Source of the DNA: CAYNYF01 sp964401385
GTDB taxonomy: Bacteria; Planctomycetota; Phycisphaerae; SM23-33
Direction of reading: 5' to 3'
Assembly (NCBI GenBank): GCA_964401385.1
Contig: CAYNYF010000093.1
Span: 1-16,451, forward strand
Length of the DNA: 16,451 nt
Each line of letters opens with the position of its first letter. Position 1 is the stretch's first letter. A program made the position numbers and the translations under genes. This document shows positions 1 through 7,124 of this stretch, piece after piece. The notes below the pieces were generated by a model that made no database searches, had not been told where the DNA came from, and saw only the letters and a program-made list of their open reading frames with translations.

Positions 1-1
1 C

Positions 2-1261
2 CTGGGCGGCATGCGCGACGAGGCCGAGCTGCGCGGGCACCGGCGCACCTACATCGGGGCCATGCCCGGGCGCATCATCCAGGAAATCCGCAAGGTCGGC
101 TCCAACAACCCCGTGTTCATGCTGGACGAGCTGGACAAGGTGGGCATGGACTTCCGCGGCGACCCGTCGTCGGCGCTGCTGGAGGTGCTGGACCCGGCCC
201 AGAACTTCAGCTTCCAGGACCACTACCTCAACGTCCAGTTCGACCTGTCCAAGACGCTGTTCATCGGCACCGCCAACACCATGGCCACGGTGCCGCCGGC
301 GCTGCGGGATCGCATGGAGGTCATTGAATTTCCCGGCTACACGCTCACGGAGAAGCTGCGCATCGCCCAGCGGTACCTGCTTCCGCGGCAGGTGAAGGAG
401 AACGGGCTGAGCGAGGCCCAACTGAAGATGCGCGAAGCCACGCTGAAGCACGTCATCGCCTGGTACACGCGCGAGGCGGGCGTGCGCGAGCTGGAGCGAC
501 GCATCGGGGCGATCTGCCGGGCGGTGGCGGCGCGCGTGGCGGCGGGCCGTCCCGTCAAAAAGAACATCGCCGTCAAGGACGTGGCCAGGCTGCTGGGCCC
601 GCCGACGCACGAGCGCGAGGTGGCCCTGCGGACCGCCGTGCCGGGCGTGGCCACCGGGCTGGCCTACACCCCCTACGGCGGAGAGATCATCTTCATCGAG
701 GCCAGCGCCTTCCCCGGCAAGGGGCGGTTGATGCTCACCGGGCACATCGGCGACGTCATGCGCGAGTCGGCCCAGGCGGCGTTGAGCCTGATCAAGAGTC
801 AGTCCGAAAAGCTCGGCATCGACTCCGCCAGCTTCGCCACCAACGACATTCACGTGCACGTGCCGGCCGGGGCCGTTCCCAAGGACGGGCCCAGCGCGGG
901 CGTGGCCATGGTCACCGCCCTGGGCTCGATGATGCTGAACCGCTCCGTCCGCAGCGAGGTGGCCATGACCGGGGAGATCACGCTGCGCGGGCTGGTGCTG
1001 CCGGTGGGCGGCATCAAGGAAAAGATCCTGGCCGCCCGGCAGGCGGGGATCAAGACGATCATCCTGCCCGATCGCAACCGCAGGCAGTTGGGGGAGGTCC
1101 CCGCCGAGGCTCGCAAGTCGCTGCGGTTCGTCTTCGCCAAGACCATCGACGACGTGCTGGACGCGGCCCTGGTCGACGGGCTGAAGGCCCCCCGGCGGCG
1201 CAGGTCCAACTCCCCCCGCGGCAGGAAGCGGCAACTGTCGCCCCGGGGCCCGGCCGGGTAG
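2..1261 (+). CDS. lon: Lon ATP-dependent protease, C-terminal part (5' end outside window)
   Basis: Lon is a cytosolic AAA+ serine protease that unfolds and degrades damaged and regulatory proteins. The reading frame is open from base 2 (Leu-Gly-Gly before the first Met at 11), so the start, the N-terminal substrate domain and Walker A lie upstream. Numbering from the Met at 11, the visible parts are: Walker B VFMLDELDK (35-43), sensor-1 GTANTM (86-91), an arginine-finger region LRDRMEVIEF (98-107), and the sensor-2 helix REAGVRELERR (154-164). The protease domain follows, with catalytic Ser295 in KDGPSAGVAM (codon 893-895) and Lys336 in GGIKEKILAA, the classical Lon Ser-Lys dyad. Both catalytic residues are present, so the enzyme looks active. 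The last 20-odd residues are an Arg/Ser/Pro-rich basic tail beyond the conserved domain, which is unusual. A three-helix membrane protein follows after 87 nt. Confidence 0.97.
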   Translation: MGGMRDEAELRGHRRTYIGAMPGRIIQEIRKVGSNNPVFMLDELDKVGMDFRGDPSSALLEVLDPAQNFSFQDHYLNVQFDLSKTLFIGTANTMATVPPALRDRMEVIEFPGYTLTEKLRIAQRYLLPRQVKENGLSEAQLKMREATLKHVIAWYTREAGVRELERRIGAICRAVAARVAAGRPVKKNIAVKDVARLLGPPTHEREVALRTAVPGVATGLAYTPYGGEIIFIEASAFPGKGRLMLTGHIGDVMRESAQAALSLIKSQSEKLGIDSASFATNDIHVHVPAGAVPKDGPSAGVAMVTALGSMMLNRSVRSEVAMTGEITLRGLVLPVGGIKEKILAARQAGIKTIILPDRNRRQLGEVPAEARKSLRFVFAKTIDDVLDAALVDGLKAPRRRRSNSPRGRKRQLSPRGPAG

Positions 1262-1264
1262 AAT
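1259..1264 (+). promoter_or_regulatory. Possible -10 element (TAGAAT) overlapping the lon stop codon
   Basis: TAGAAT is preceded by GGG and lies about 85 nt upstream of the 1349 membrane-protein start. No good -35 is present (TGTCGC at 17 nt spacing). The same GGG-TANAAT arrangement occurs before two other genes in the window. This is weak evidence on its own, and the downstream gene may simply be read through from lon. Confidence 0.3.
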
Positions 1265-1348
1265 GGCCGGACCGTCGGCCCCGGGCGCCGACGACCGCGC
1301 CGACGGCGGCTCCGTCCGGCCCGATCGACCGACGAGCCGAGCAGGAAC

Positions 1349-1792
1349 ATGGACCGGAAGACACGCATCTGCATCTGGGTCATCGTGGTGGGGCTGGCGA
1401 ACTTCCTGGCCTACACCGTGGTGTACACGTCGCTGGGCGGGGACGCCATGAACGGCTACGTCCAGGTCGATTCCGGCGGCGTCCGACACTACTACCTGGG
1501 CGCCAAGGGGGCGGCCCGGCCGGTCTCCGCCGGCTGGTGGACGTATTCGGCCGTGCACAGCATCAGCATCTGGATCACCGTCGGGGCGGTGCTGCTGGCG
1601 ATGCTGACGCTGGCGAAGGAGCGCATCGTCTCCTCCATGCACAGCAGCATCGTCCGCGGGCGGACGTTCATCACCGTGCTGGCCACCATCGTCACGCTCA
1701 TCTCCGTGCTGGTGACCGCCCGGTTCCTGATTCACATGGTCCGGCAGTTGACCAGCCCCGCCTCGGTCGCCATCTCCGCCGGTGCTTCATGA
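1349..1792 (+). CDS. Three-helix inner-membrane protein of unknown function
   Basis: 147 residues, not recognised as a named family. Three hydrophobic helices are visible: residues 8-29, 68-88 and 107-130. Between the first two is a polar loop of about 38 residues with GYVQVDSGGVRHYYLG. The segment between helices 2 and 3 is positively charged (KERIVSSMHSSIVRGR), which suggests it is cytoplasmic. An AGGA lies 5 nt before ATG 1349. The stop codon overlaps the start of the helicase gene in an ATGA, so the two are probably translationally coupled. A membrane protein coupled to a DNA helicase is odd, and no function can be inferred from the sequence alone. Codon composition matches the neighbours, which supports a real gene. 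Confidence 0.8.
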   Translation: MDRKTRICIWVIVVGLANFLAYTVVYTSLGGDAMNGYVQVDSGGVRHYYLGAKGAARPVSAGWWTYSAVHSISIWITVGAVLLAMLTLAKERIVSSMHSSIVRGRTFITVLATIVTLISVLVTARFLIHMVRQLTSPASVAISAGAS

Positions 1793-3870
1793 CCGAGGCC
1801 GCCAAGGGCAGCTCGCCGGGGCAGCGCCCCCGCGCCGGCGCCGCGGAGATTCTCGCCCCCGGCGGCCCGGTGGCTTCGGCTCTGCGGAGCTACGAGCGCC
1901 GCCAGGAGCAGTTGACCATGGCCGAGGCGGTGGCGTCGGCCTTTGCCGACCGCGTCCACCTGCTGGTGGAGGCGGGCACCGGCGTGGGCAAGAGCTTCGC
2001 CTACCTGGTTCCGGCCATCCTCGCCGTCCAGGACGGCCAGCGCGTGGTCGTCTCCACCTACACCATCGCCCTCCAGGAGCAGTTGGTGGGCAAGGACATT
2101 CCCTTCCTCCGGGAGCACCTTCACCTGCCCTTCAGACCCGTGCTGGCCAAGGGGCGGAACAACTATCTCTGCATCCGCCGGCTGGAGATGGCCCGGCGGC
2201 GGGCCGACAGGATCTTCTCCTCCGAGCGCGAACTCGCCCAGCTCAACCGCCTGGGCGAGTGGGCCGCGGCCACGAAGGCCGGCTCGCGCCAGGACATCAC
2301 CTTCGCCCTGTCCGAGTCGGTGTGGAACCGCGTCCGGGCCGAGTCCGGCTCCTGCGCCGGGCGCCAGTGCCGCTTCTTCGGCGACTGCCACTTCCAGGCC
2401 GCCCGCGAGCAGATGCGCAAGGCCGATCTGCTGGTGGTCAACCACGCGCTGCTGTTTTCGGACCTGGCGCTGCGGGAGGGCCGCGACGGCGAGGGCGGCG
2501 GGCCGGCGGAGCTGCTGGGCGGCTACGACCTGCTGGTGCTGGACGAGGCCCACAACCTGGAGACGGTCGCCTCCGACCACTTCGGCCGGTCGGTGACCTC
2601 CGGCTCGGTGCAGTTCCTGCTGCGGGACCTGCACAACCCGCGGAACGGCCGCGGCTTTCTGGCCGTCGGCGGCGACGCCGAGGCGATATCGGCCGTCCAC
2701 GCCGCCGCCGCCGCGGCCGATGACTTCTTCGAGAAGCTCACCCGCGCGGCCGAGCCGGACGTGGCCACCAACGGCAGGATCACCGCCGCCAACGTCGTGC
2801 CCAACACGCTCTCGCCGGCGCTGATGAAGCTGGCCGCCGAGCTGGCCCGGCTCCGAAACGCCGGCAGCGACATGTTCCTCCGGCTGGAGGTCCGCGGCTA
2901 CGAGCAGCGCACTGTCGAGCTGGCCGAGACCGTCGAGGACCTGATCGCTCAGAAGCGACCGGGCTACGCCTACTGGCGAAGCATCCGCGGCGGCGGCTCG
3001 CGCTCCGGCGCCGCGCGGGCCTCGCGCCAGCCGCGGATGGTCTACCTGGCGTGCGCCCCGATCGACGTGGCCCCGATCCTCAAGGCCGCCCTGTTCGAGC
3101 GGGTGGGCTCGGCCGTGCTTACCTCGGCCACGCTGACGACCGGGCGGGCCGGCGTCGCCGGCTTCGACTACATCCGCAGCCGTCTGGGCGTCGATGAGCC
3201 CCGCGAGGTGCGGCTGGACAGCCCCTTCGACTTCCGCCGCCAGGCCCGGCTCTACCTCGAAACCAAACTCGGCAGCCCCAACGACCTGAACGCCTTCCTG
3301 CCGGCGGCCGTCCGCGCGATCGAGCACTACGTCTCCAAGAGCGGCGGGCGCTGCTTCGTCCTGTTCACCTCCTACCAGATGCTCCGGGCGGCCGGCGACA
3401 TGCTGGCCGACTTCGCCCGGCGCGAGGGCTTCGAGCTGCTCATCCAGGGCGGGCCGCTGCCGCGGTCGGCCATGCTCGAACGCTTCCGCCGCGGCGGAAA
3501 GAAGGTGCTGCTGGGCACGGCCAGCTTCTGGCAGGGGGTGGACGTGGCCGGCGAGGCCCTCTCCAACGTCATCATCGCCAAGCTGCCCTTCGCCGTGCCC
3601 GACGAGCCCATCGTCGAGGCCCGCATCGAGGCCATCCGCGAGGCCGGCGGAAACCCCTTCACCGAGTACCAGCTTCCGGAGGCGGTCATCCGCTTCAAGC
3701 AGGGCTTCGGCCGGCTGATCCGCTCCAAGGCCGACACCGGCTTCGTCGTCGTGCTGGATCACCGGATCGCCACGCGCCCCTACGGCCGGCAGTTCCTCCA
3801 GGCCCTGCCCGACGTCGAGATCGTCCGCGACCAAGCCGACCCCGGGCGGCGGCGGGCCGCCCGTCCTTGA
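1789..3870 (+). CDS. dinG: DinG/YoaA (XPD-like) ATP-dependent DNA helicase with Fe-S domain
   Basis: 693-residue superfamily-2 helicase. Members unwind 5'-3' and act in repair, resolving R-loops or D-loops. Motifs in order: Walker A GTGVGKS (63-69); motif Ia STYTIALQEQL (89-99); an inserted Fe-S domain with Cys128 (NNYLCIRR), Cys189 (GSCAG), Cys194 (RQCRF) and Cys200 (GDCHF); VVNHALLFSD (216-225); DEAH box LDEAHNLE (251-258); TSATLT (445-450); motif V LGTASFWQGVDV (575-586); and motif VI QGFGRLIRS (638-646). All four candidate cluster ligands are present, so a [4Fe-4S] helicase is expected. The ATG at 1789 overlaps the preceding stop as ATGA. An open frame extends further upstream, but that stretch lies over the membrane-protein gene. 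I cannot separate DinG from YoaA by sequence alone, and no exonuclease domain is fused. Confidence 0.93.
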   Translation: MTEAAKGSSPGQRPRAGAAEILAPGGPVASALRSYERRQEQLTMAEAVASAFADRVHLLVEAGTGVGKSFAYLVPAILAVQDGQRVVVSTYTIALQEQLVGKDIPFLREHLHLPFRPVLAKGRNNYLCIRRLEMARRRADRIFSSERELAQLNRLGEWAAATKAGSRQDITFALSESVWNRVRAESGSCAGRQCRFFGDCHFQAAREQMRKADLLVVNHALLFSDLALREGRDGEGGGPAELLGGYDLLVLDEAHNLETVASDHFGRSVTSGSVQFLLRDLHNPRNGRGFLAVGGDAEAISAVHAAAAAADDFFEKLTRAAEPDVATNGRITAANVVPNTLSPALMKLAAELARLRNAGSDMFLRLEVRGYEQRTVELAETVEDLIAQKRPGYAYWRSIRGGGSRSGAARASRQPRMVYLACAPIDVAPILKAALFERVGSAVLTSATLTTGRAGVAGFDYIRSRLGVDEPREVRLDSPFDFRRQARLYLETKLGSPNDLNAFLPAAVRAIEHYVSKSGGRCFVLFTSYQMLRAAGDMLADFARREGFELLIQGGPLPRSAMLERFRRGGKKVLLGTASFWQGVDVAGEALSNVIIAKLPFAVPDEPIVEARIEAIREAGGNPFTEYQLPEAVIRFKQGFGRLIRSKADTGFVVVLDHRIATRPYGRQFLQALPDVEIVRDQADPGRRRAARP

Positions 3871-3896
3871 CGCCGGCGGAGGCGCCGCGATACAGT
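3867..3896 (+). promoter_or_regulatory. Candidate sigma-70 promoter for the FG-GAP gene
   Basis: TTGACG at 3867-3872 and TACAGT at 3891-3896 are separated by 18 nt. This matches 5 of 6 and 4 of 6 consensus bases. The -35 overlaps the helicase stop codon. Initiation would be expected near 3903, giving a leader of about 64 nt before ATG 3967. Confidence 0.5.
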
Positions 3897-3954
3897 CGCC
3901 CTCGTCAGCGGTGCCACAGCCGGCCCGGCAGGTCGGCGCCGGCCGAAGCCGCCT

Positions 3955-3960
3955 GAGGAG
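3955..3960 (+). promoter_or_regulatory. Shine-Dalgarno site GAGGAG fixing the start at 3967
   Basis: GAGGAG sits 6 nt before ATG 3967. It is the strongest ribosome binding site in the window. It argues that the FG-GAP protein really begins at MPKAAILMDE and has no signal peptide. Confidence 0.75.
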
Positions 3961-3966
3961 GCGAAC

Positions 3967-5979
3967 ATGCCCAAGGCTGCAATCCTGATGGACGAGAAGT
4001 TCCAGTCGCTGCGTCCCGGCCCGATCAAGGAGGCCGTCGACGGGGCGTTCCGCGAGATGCACGCCCAGCCGGCCAGCCCCGACGACAACCTCGCCGGCTT
4101 CAGCATCCGCGCCGGCGGCTGGGCCCTGCCGCCAAACCCCTGGAAGCTGATCGAGACCGACGCGGGGCGCTTCCTTCAAAGCGCCGCCACCGCCTTCTGC
4201 GCGGACAACACCTCCATCGCCGTCGGCGATGCGAGCTGGCGCGACGTAACCGTGGCCTCGACGGCGGCGCTGCTTCCGCCGGGCGAAGGCTGGGGCGGGC
4301 CGGCCGGCGTGCTCTTCCGCTTCCTCGACAGCCAGCGGTTCTACGCGGCCGTGGTGGACGCCGACGGCTACGCCAAGATCCTGATGCGCGTGGACAACAA
4401 CTTCGACGCCCTCGCCTGGGCGCCGGCGCAGATCGCCGAGGGCGAAAGCTTCGCCGTCCGCGTCCGCGTCGCCGGCGATCGCATCAAGGCCCGGATCGGC
4501 CCGGTGAGGCTCGAAGCCCGAGACGGCACCTACGCCCACGGGAAAGTGGGCTTCATCGGCTCGCGCCCGGTGCGGTTCGGGCCGATCAAGGTGACCGCCG
4601 CGGCGGCGGAGGCCGAGCGCCTCGCCGCCGAGCGGAAGGCGGGGCGGAGGCGCCTGACCGCCAAGCGGAAGCGCTACGGCCGGCCGGTGGTGTGGCGGAA
4701 GTACGACACCGCCGGCTTCGGCACCGGCCGGCGGATCCGCCTGGGCGACCTGACCGGCGACGGTCGGCCGGACTTCCTGCTGCCGCAGCTCGGTGGCGCC
4801 CACAAGCACGGCCTGGGGGCGATGACGGCCATGTCGGCCGACGGCGAAATCCTCTGGCGGCTCGGCACGCCCGCGCCGCCGCCGAAGACGGAGACCTCCG
4901 GCGACGGGGCGGTGCAGATTCACGACGTCGACGGCGACGGGCGAAATGAGGTCGTCTGCGCCTGGGAAGGCGAGTTTCGCGTGATGGACGGCGCCACCGG
5001 CAAGCTCAAGTACGCCGCCCCGCTGCCGCCGATGCGGCCGCTGTCGAAGGAGTTCAAGGGCAGCATCAACCACTGGGGCGGCGGCTACAACGACGAAGGG
5101 CCCACCGTCGTGCCCTCGGCGATCTGCTTTGCCGACCTGGCCGGGCGCGGCAGCCCGCGCGACGTCCTGCTGGCCGACAACTACCACACCCTCGTCGCCA
5201 TGACGCCGGAGTTCAAAGAACTCTGGCGAACCGTCTGCTCCCACGGGCACTTCCCCCAGGCCTTCGACTTCGACGGCGACGGCCGCGAGAGCGTCGTGGC
5301 CGGCTATCAGCACCTCTCGCCGGAGGGGCAGCTCATCGGCCGGGTGTGCCTGACCGACCACCAGGACGCCATCTACGCCGGCCCGCTGGATACCGACGGC
5401 GCCGGCCCGGCGAAGATCCTGATGGCCGGCGGCGAGGACGGCCTGCTGCTGCTGACCGACAAGTACGACATCCGCCAGCGGGTCATGGGCCACGTCCAGC
5501 GGCTCGCCGTCGGGCGCTTCCGCGGCGACCTGCCCGGCCTGTGCGTCGCGACGGTCCTCTTCCACGGCAACCCCGGCATCATCTCGCTGTTCGACTCGAC
5601 GCTGCGGAAGCTGTGGACCAAGGACTTTCCCGTGGTCGGCACGACGCTCCAGCCGGTCAACTGGGACGGCTCCGGCGTGGAGCTGATGCTGTTTTCGGGC
5701 ATCCGCCCGGCGCAGGGGCACGCCGGCGGGCTGATGGACGGCGACGGCGAGCTGGTCGTGCCGCTGCCGGACGACGGCGGGCCGGGGCTGGCGGCGTTCG
5801 TCTATGACTTCGACGGCGACTCACTCGACGAGCTGATGCTCTGGGACCACGGGCGGATCTGGATCTATCACACCGACGCCGAGTCTCCGCCCGCCCGGCG
5901 CTACCGCCCGGCGCGCCCGCCGCTGTGGAACACGTCCAACTTCCAGTCCTACTGGTCCCGCCCGCGCTGGGAATCGTAG
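3967..5979 (+). CDS. FG-GAP/VCBS beta-propeller protein with N-terminal lectin-like domain
   Basis: 670 residues. Residues about 40-210 look like a concanavalin/LamG-type beta-sandwich of the kind found in DUF1080-like proteins (GVLFRFLDSQRFYAAVVDA, ending GKVGFIGSRPVRFGPIKV). A charged Ala/Arg linker (211-238) follows, then a propeller with repeated Asp-rich calcium-type loops: DLTGDGRPDF (261-270), DVDGDGRNEV (320-329), DFDGDGRESV (434-443), DTDGAGPAKI (475-484), NWDGSGVELM (565-574) and DFDGDSLDEL (614-623). The blade spacing and the ending LWNTSNFQSYWSRPRW resemble a planctomycete/Lentisphaera family distantly like PL11 rhamnogalacturonan-lyase propellers; this is from memory. No catalytic assignment can be made. 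The N-terminus (MPKAAILMDEKFQS) has no signal peptide or membrane helix, so export is not supported, which is unusual for such proteins. It has its own ribosome site and probable promoter. Confidence 0.85.
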   Translation: MPKAAILMDEKFQSLRPGPIKEAVDGAFREMHAQPASPDDNLAGFSIRAGGWALPPNPWKLIETDAGRFLQSAATAFCADNTSIAVGDASWRDVTVASTAALLPPGEGWGGPAGVLFRFLDSQRFYAAVVDADGYAKILMRVDNNFDALAWAPAQIAEGESFAVRVRVAGDRIKARIGPVRLEARDGTYAHGKVGFIGSRPVRFGPIKVTAAAAEAERLAAERKAGRRRLTAKRKRYGRPVVWRKYDTAGFGTGRRIRLGDLTGDGRPDFLLPQLGGAHKHGLGAMTAMSADGEILWRLGTPAPPPKTETSGDGAVQIHDVDGDGRNEVVCAWEGEFRVMDGATGKLKYAAPLPPMRPLSKEFKGSINHWGGGYNDEGPTVVPSAICFADLAGRGSPRDVLLADNYHTLVAMTPEFKELWRTVCSHGHFPQAFDFDGDGRESVVAGYQHLSPEGQLIGRVCLTDHQDAIYAGPLDTDGAGPAKILMAGGEDGLLLLTDKYDIRQRVMGHVQRLAVGRFRGDLPGLCVATVLFHGNPGIISLFDSTLRKLWTKDFPVVGTTLQPVNWDGSGVELMLFSGIRPAQGHAGGLMDGDGELVVPLPDDGGPGLAAFVYDFDGDSLDELMLWDHGRIWIYHTDAESPPARRYRPARPPLWNTSNFQSYWSRPRWES

Positions 5980-6022
5980 GGTAGGCACCTGCCAGCCGGC
6001 GCAGGCAGGCTGGTGCTTGCCC
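5979..6022 (+). terminator. Stem-loop directly after the FG-GAP stop codon
   Basis: GGTAGGCACC (5980-5989) pairs fully, with two wobbles, with GGTGCTTGCC (6012-6021), and G5979-C6022 extends the stem. Two inner GCC/GGC triplets separated by single mismatches continue it to a 6-nt loop. It begins at the last base of the stop codon, so it may act as a transcription terminator or mRNA 3' stabiliser. There is no U tract, so it may instead be a dispersed palindromic repeat. Confidence 0.55.
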
Positions 6023-6048
6023 ACCGTTGAGGTACCGGACTTGGTCTT

Positions 6049-6061
6049 CCCGCGGGCAGGC
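6049..6061 (+). repeat. CCCGCGGGCAGGC dispersed repeat, copy 1
   Basis: A 13-nt exact match to 7112-7124 and 7643-7655, all in the same orientation. Copies 1 and 2 bracket the AT-richer HicBA-like island. Confidence 0.6.
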
Positions 6062-6249
6062 AAACTGTGAAGAGGGCAGGGGCAGTCTGCACGCCCGACA
6101 TGGGACAGCCTCGACTACGCGAGCATCTTGCCGCCGTCATAGCTATCATGCGCACGGTAAACACTTGGCAAGACTCTAAGCGCAACCTTGAACGAGCCCT
6201 GCCGAAGTATTTGCCGATGCCTCTCTTTGCACAGCCGAGTAGCGGCTGA

Positions 6250-6501
6250 TCACTTATCGTTCAGAATGTCATCTGCGCTAACCCCGAACACTCGCTTGAT
6301 AAGCGCGACATGGCTAGACAGCAACTGGTCGCCGGCCTTACTGCAGTATTTATGACCTATGCGAACGCTTTGCCGAGTCCGACGACGGTCGCCGTTTCTT
6401 GGGGCCACAATAAGTTTGTCGCCACCAGAACCCCGAATGGCGTACCCGCGCTTCCGAAAGTACCGAGCTGTCTGCCCCCACTTGGGCCTACGGCGGCTCA
6501 T
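6250..6501 (-). CDS. HicA-like small protein (putative toxin of a two-gene module)
   Basis: 83 residues. The pattern fits the small dsRBD-like HicA/YcfA fold: an N-terminal helix (WGQTARYFRKRGY), a strand pair (AIRGSGGDKLIVAP), a further strand (SVRIGHKYC) and a C-terminal helix (SSHVALIKRVFGVSADDIL). HicA toxins are mRNA interferases with a catalytic His in a GSH motif on the second strand. Here the equivalent position reads GSG, and the nearest histidine is in RIGHK, so the family call is tentative and RNase activity uncertain. The start ATG overlaps the stop of the upstream HicB-like gene by four bases. Base composition is close to 50% GC by eye, well below the surrounding genes, which suggests transfer. 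The C-terminus ends in LNDK. Confidence 0.55.
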   Translation of the reverse strand: MSRRRPKWGQTARYFRKRGYAIRGSGGDKLIVAPRNGDRRRTRQSVRIGHKYCSKAGDQLLSSHVALIKRVFGVSADDILNDK

Positions 6502-6863
6502 GCCATGGATAGTTCTGTCATCTCAGCGAGGAATTTCTTTCGCTTCGCCTTGAAGGCGGGTTCGATGATCTCTTTGGGCCAAGTGCCTCTAGCTCGCCGA
6601 TGTGCTATTTCGTAGATTTCCTTGGGCAACTTCGCAGCGGCTTGAGCCATCCTGCAAACCCTGGGCGAAGCGCGGCGAAACACAGCAACGCTGGCGTCTT
6701 GATCGGCCAACGCCACAACTTCATCAACGGCCTTGATCACATCAGCCAGGGCCTCAACCACACAATCGCCCGTTCCGATCTGATCCGTGCGCAGAGTATG
6801 GGCAATCCAGCACCCGTCCTCCTTAGACGCGTAGATCACGGCCTTGTCCGTGAACTGCGGCAT
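6498..6863 (-). CDS. HicB-like antitoxin/partner protein
   Basis: 121 residues. The N-terminus resembles the HicB partial RNase-H fold: a strand KAVIYASKEDGCWIAHTL, then a short strand with TDQIGTGDCVVEAL, then a helix (ADVIKAVDEVVALA). HicB proteins bind and neutralise HicA and usually repress their own operon through a C-terminal DNA-binding domain. Here the C-terminal half (about 64-121: RMAQAAAKLPKEIYEIA, then a Lys/Arg-rich helix KAKRKKFLAEM) is not an obvious ribbon-helix-helix or HTH. It is first in the operon, with a GGAGG 10 nt before ATG and a near-consensus promoter directly upstream. Its last codons overlap the HicA-like gene (ATGA). Composition is AT-richer than the rest of the window. 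An alternative is another small TA or RNA-binding pair. Confidence 0.55.
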   Translation of the reverse strand: MPQFTDKAVIYASKEDGCWIAHTLRTDQIGTGDCVVEALADVIKAVDEVVALADQDASVAVFRRASPRVCRMAQAAAKLPKEIYEIAHRRARGTWPKEIIEPAFKAKRKKFLAEMTELSMA

Positions 6864-6873
6864 AGCCGTCTTG

Positions 6874-6878
6874 CCTCC
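6874..6878 (-). promoter_or_regulatory. Shine-Dalgarno GGAGG for the HicB-like gene
   Basis: On the minus strand GGAGG is followed by a 10-nt spacer and then ATG at 6863. The spacing is slightly long, but there is no competing in-frame start nearer to it. Confidence 0.5.
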
Positions 6879-6896
6879 GCTCTCCTACCCTAAAGC

Positions 6897-6925
6897 ATTC
6901 TACAACAAAACCATAAGCTTGTCAA
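6897..6925 (-). promoter_or_regulatory. Near-perfect sigma-70 promoter driving the HicBA-like pair
   Basis: Minus strand: TTGACA (bases 6925-6920), a 17-nt spacer, then TAGAAT (6902-6897). The -35 is a perfect match and the -10 matches 5 of 6 bases. Transcription would begin near 6890, about 27 nt before the HicB-like ATG. The spacer is AT-rich and includes AAGCTT. This is the best promoter match in the window. Confidence 0.75.
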
Positions 6926-7111
6926 GCGCGGCGCCGTTACTCGCCTCGTATCGGGCATTTGCGCGCACTTGTTGAGGGATATCGCCAGGGTTCGAGCTTG
7001 ATTCATATAAAGCCTGCTCCAATGTGCCGCAACACTTTTCTCAACAAATTTTCCCGCCTACCTTAAACTGGGTCATTCCGATTCGTGTGATTCGTCGACT
7101 CTTTCTGCGGG

Positions 7112-7124
7112 CCCGCGGGCAGGC
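7112..7124 (+). repeat. CCCGCGGGCAGGC dispersed repeat, copy 2
   Basis: An exact 13-nt copy downstream of the HicBA-like promoter, next to the degenerate ATTCGTGT repeat. Confidence 0.6.

Noticed and set aside
1537..1788. Upstream extension of the helicase frame to 1537
   Set aside because: This part overlaps the membrane-protein gene, encodes low-complexity His/Arg-rich sequence, and the ATGA-coupled ATG at 1789 explains translation better.
1732..5721. A 1329-codon open frame on the minus strand
   Set aside because: It is antisense to the helicase and FG-GAP genes. Its product is low-complexity Gly/Ala/Arg/Val/His with no domain, as expected from a GC-rich shadow frame.
6067..6249. A 60-codon plus-strand frame starting with GTG
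   Set aside because: No ribosome site, no family resemblance, and it sits in a repeat-bearing intergenic stretch.
6969..7047. TTGTTGAG/CTCAACAA inverted octamers
   Set aside because: Arms of 8 nt at a distance of 63 nt are expected by chance in this AT-richer stretch.
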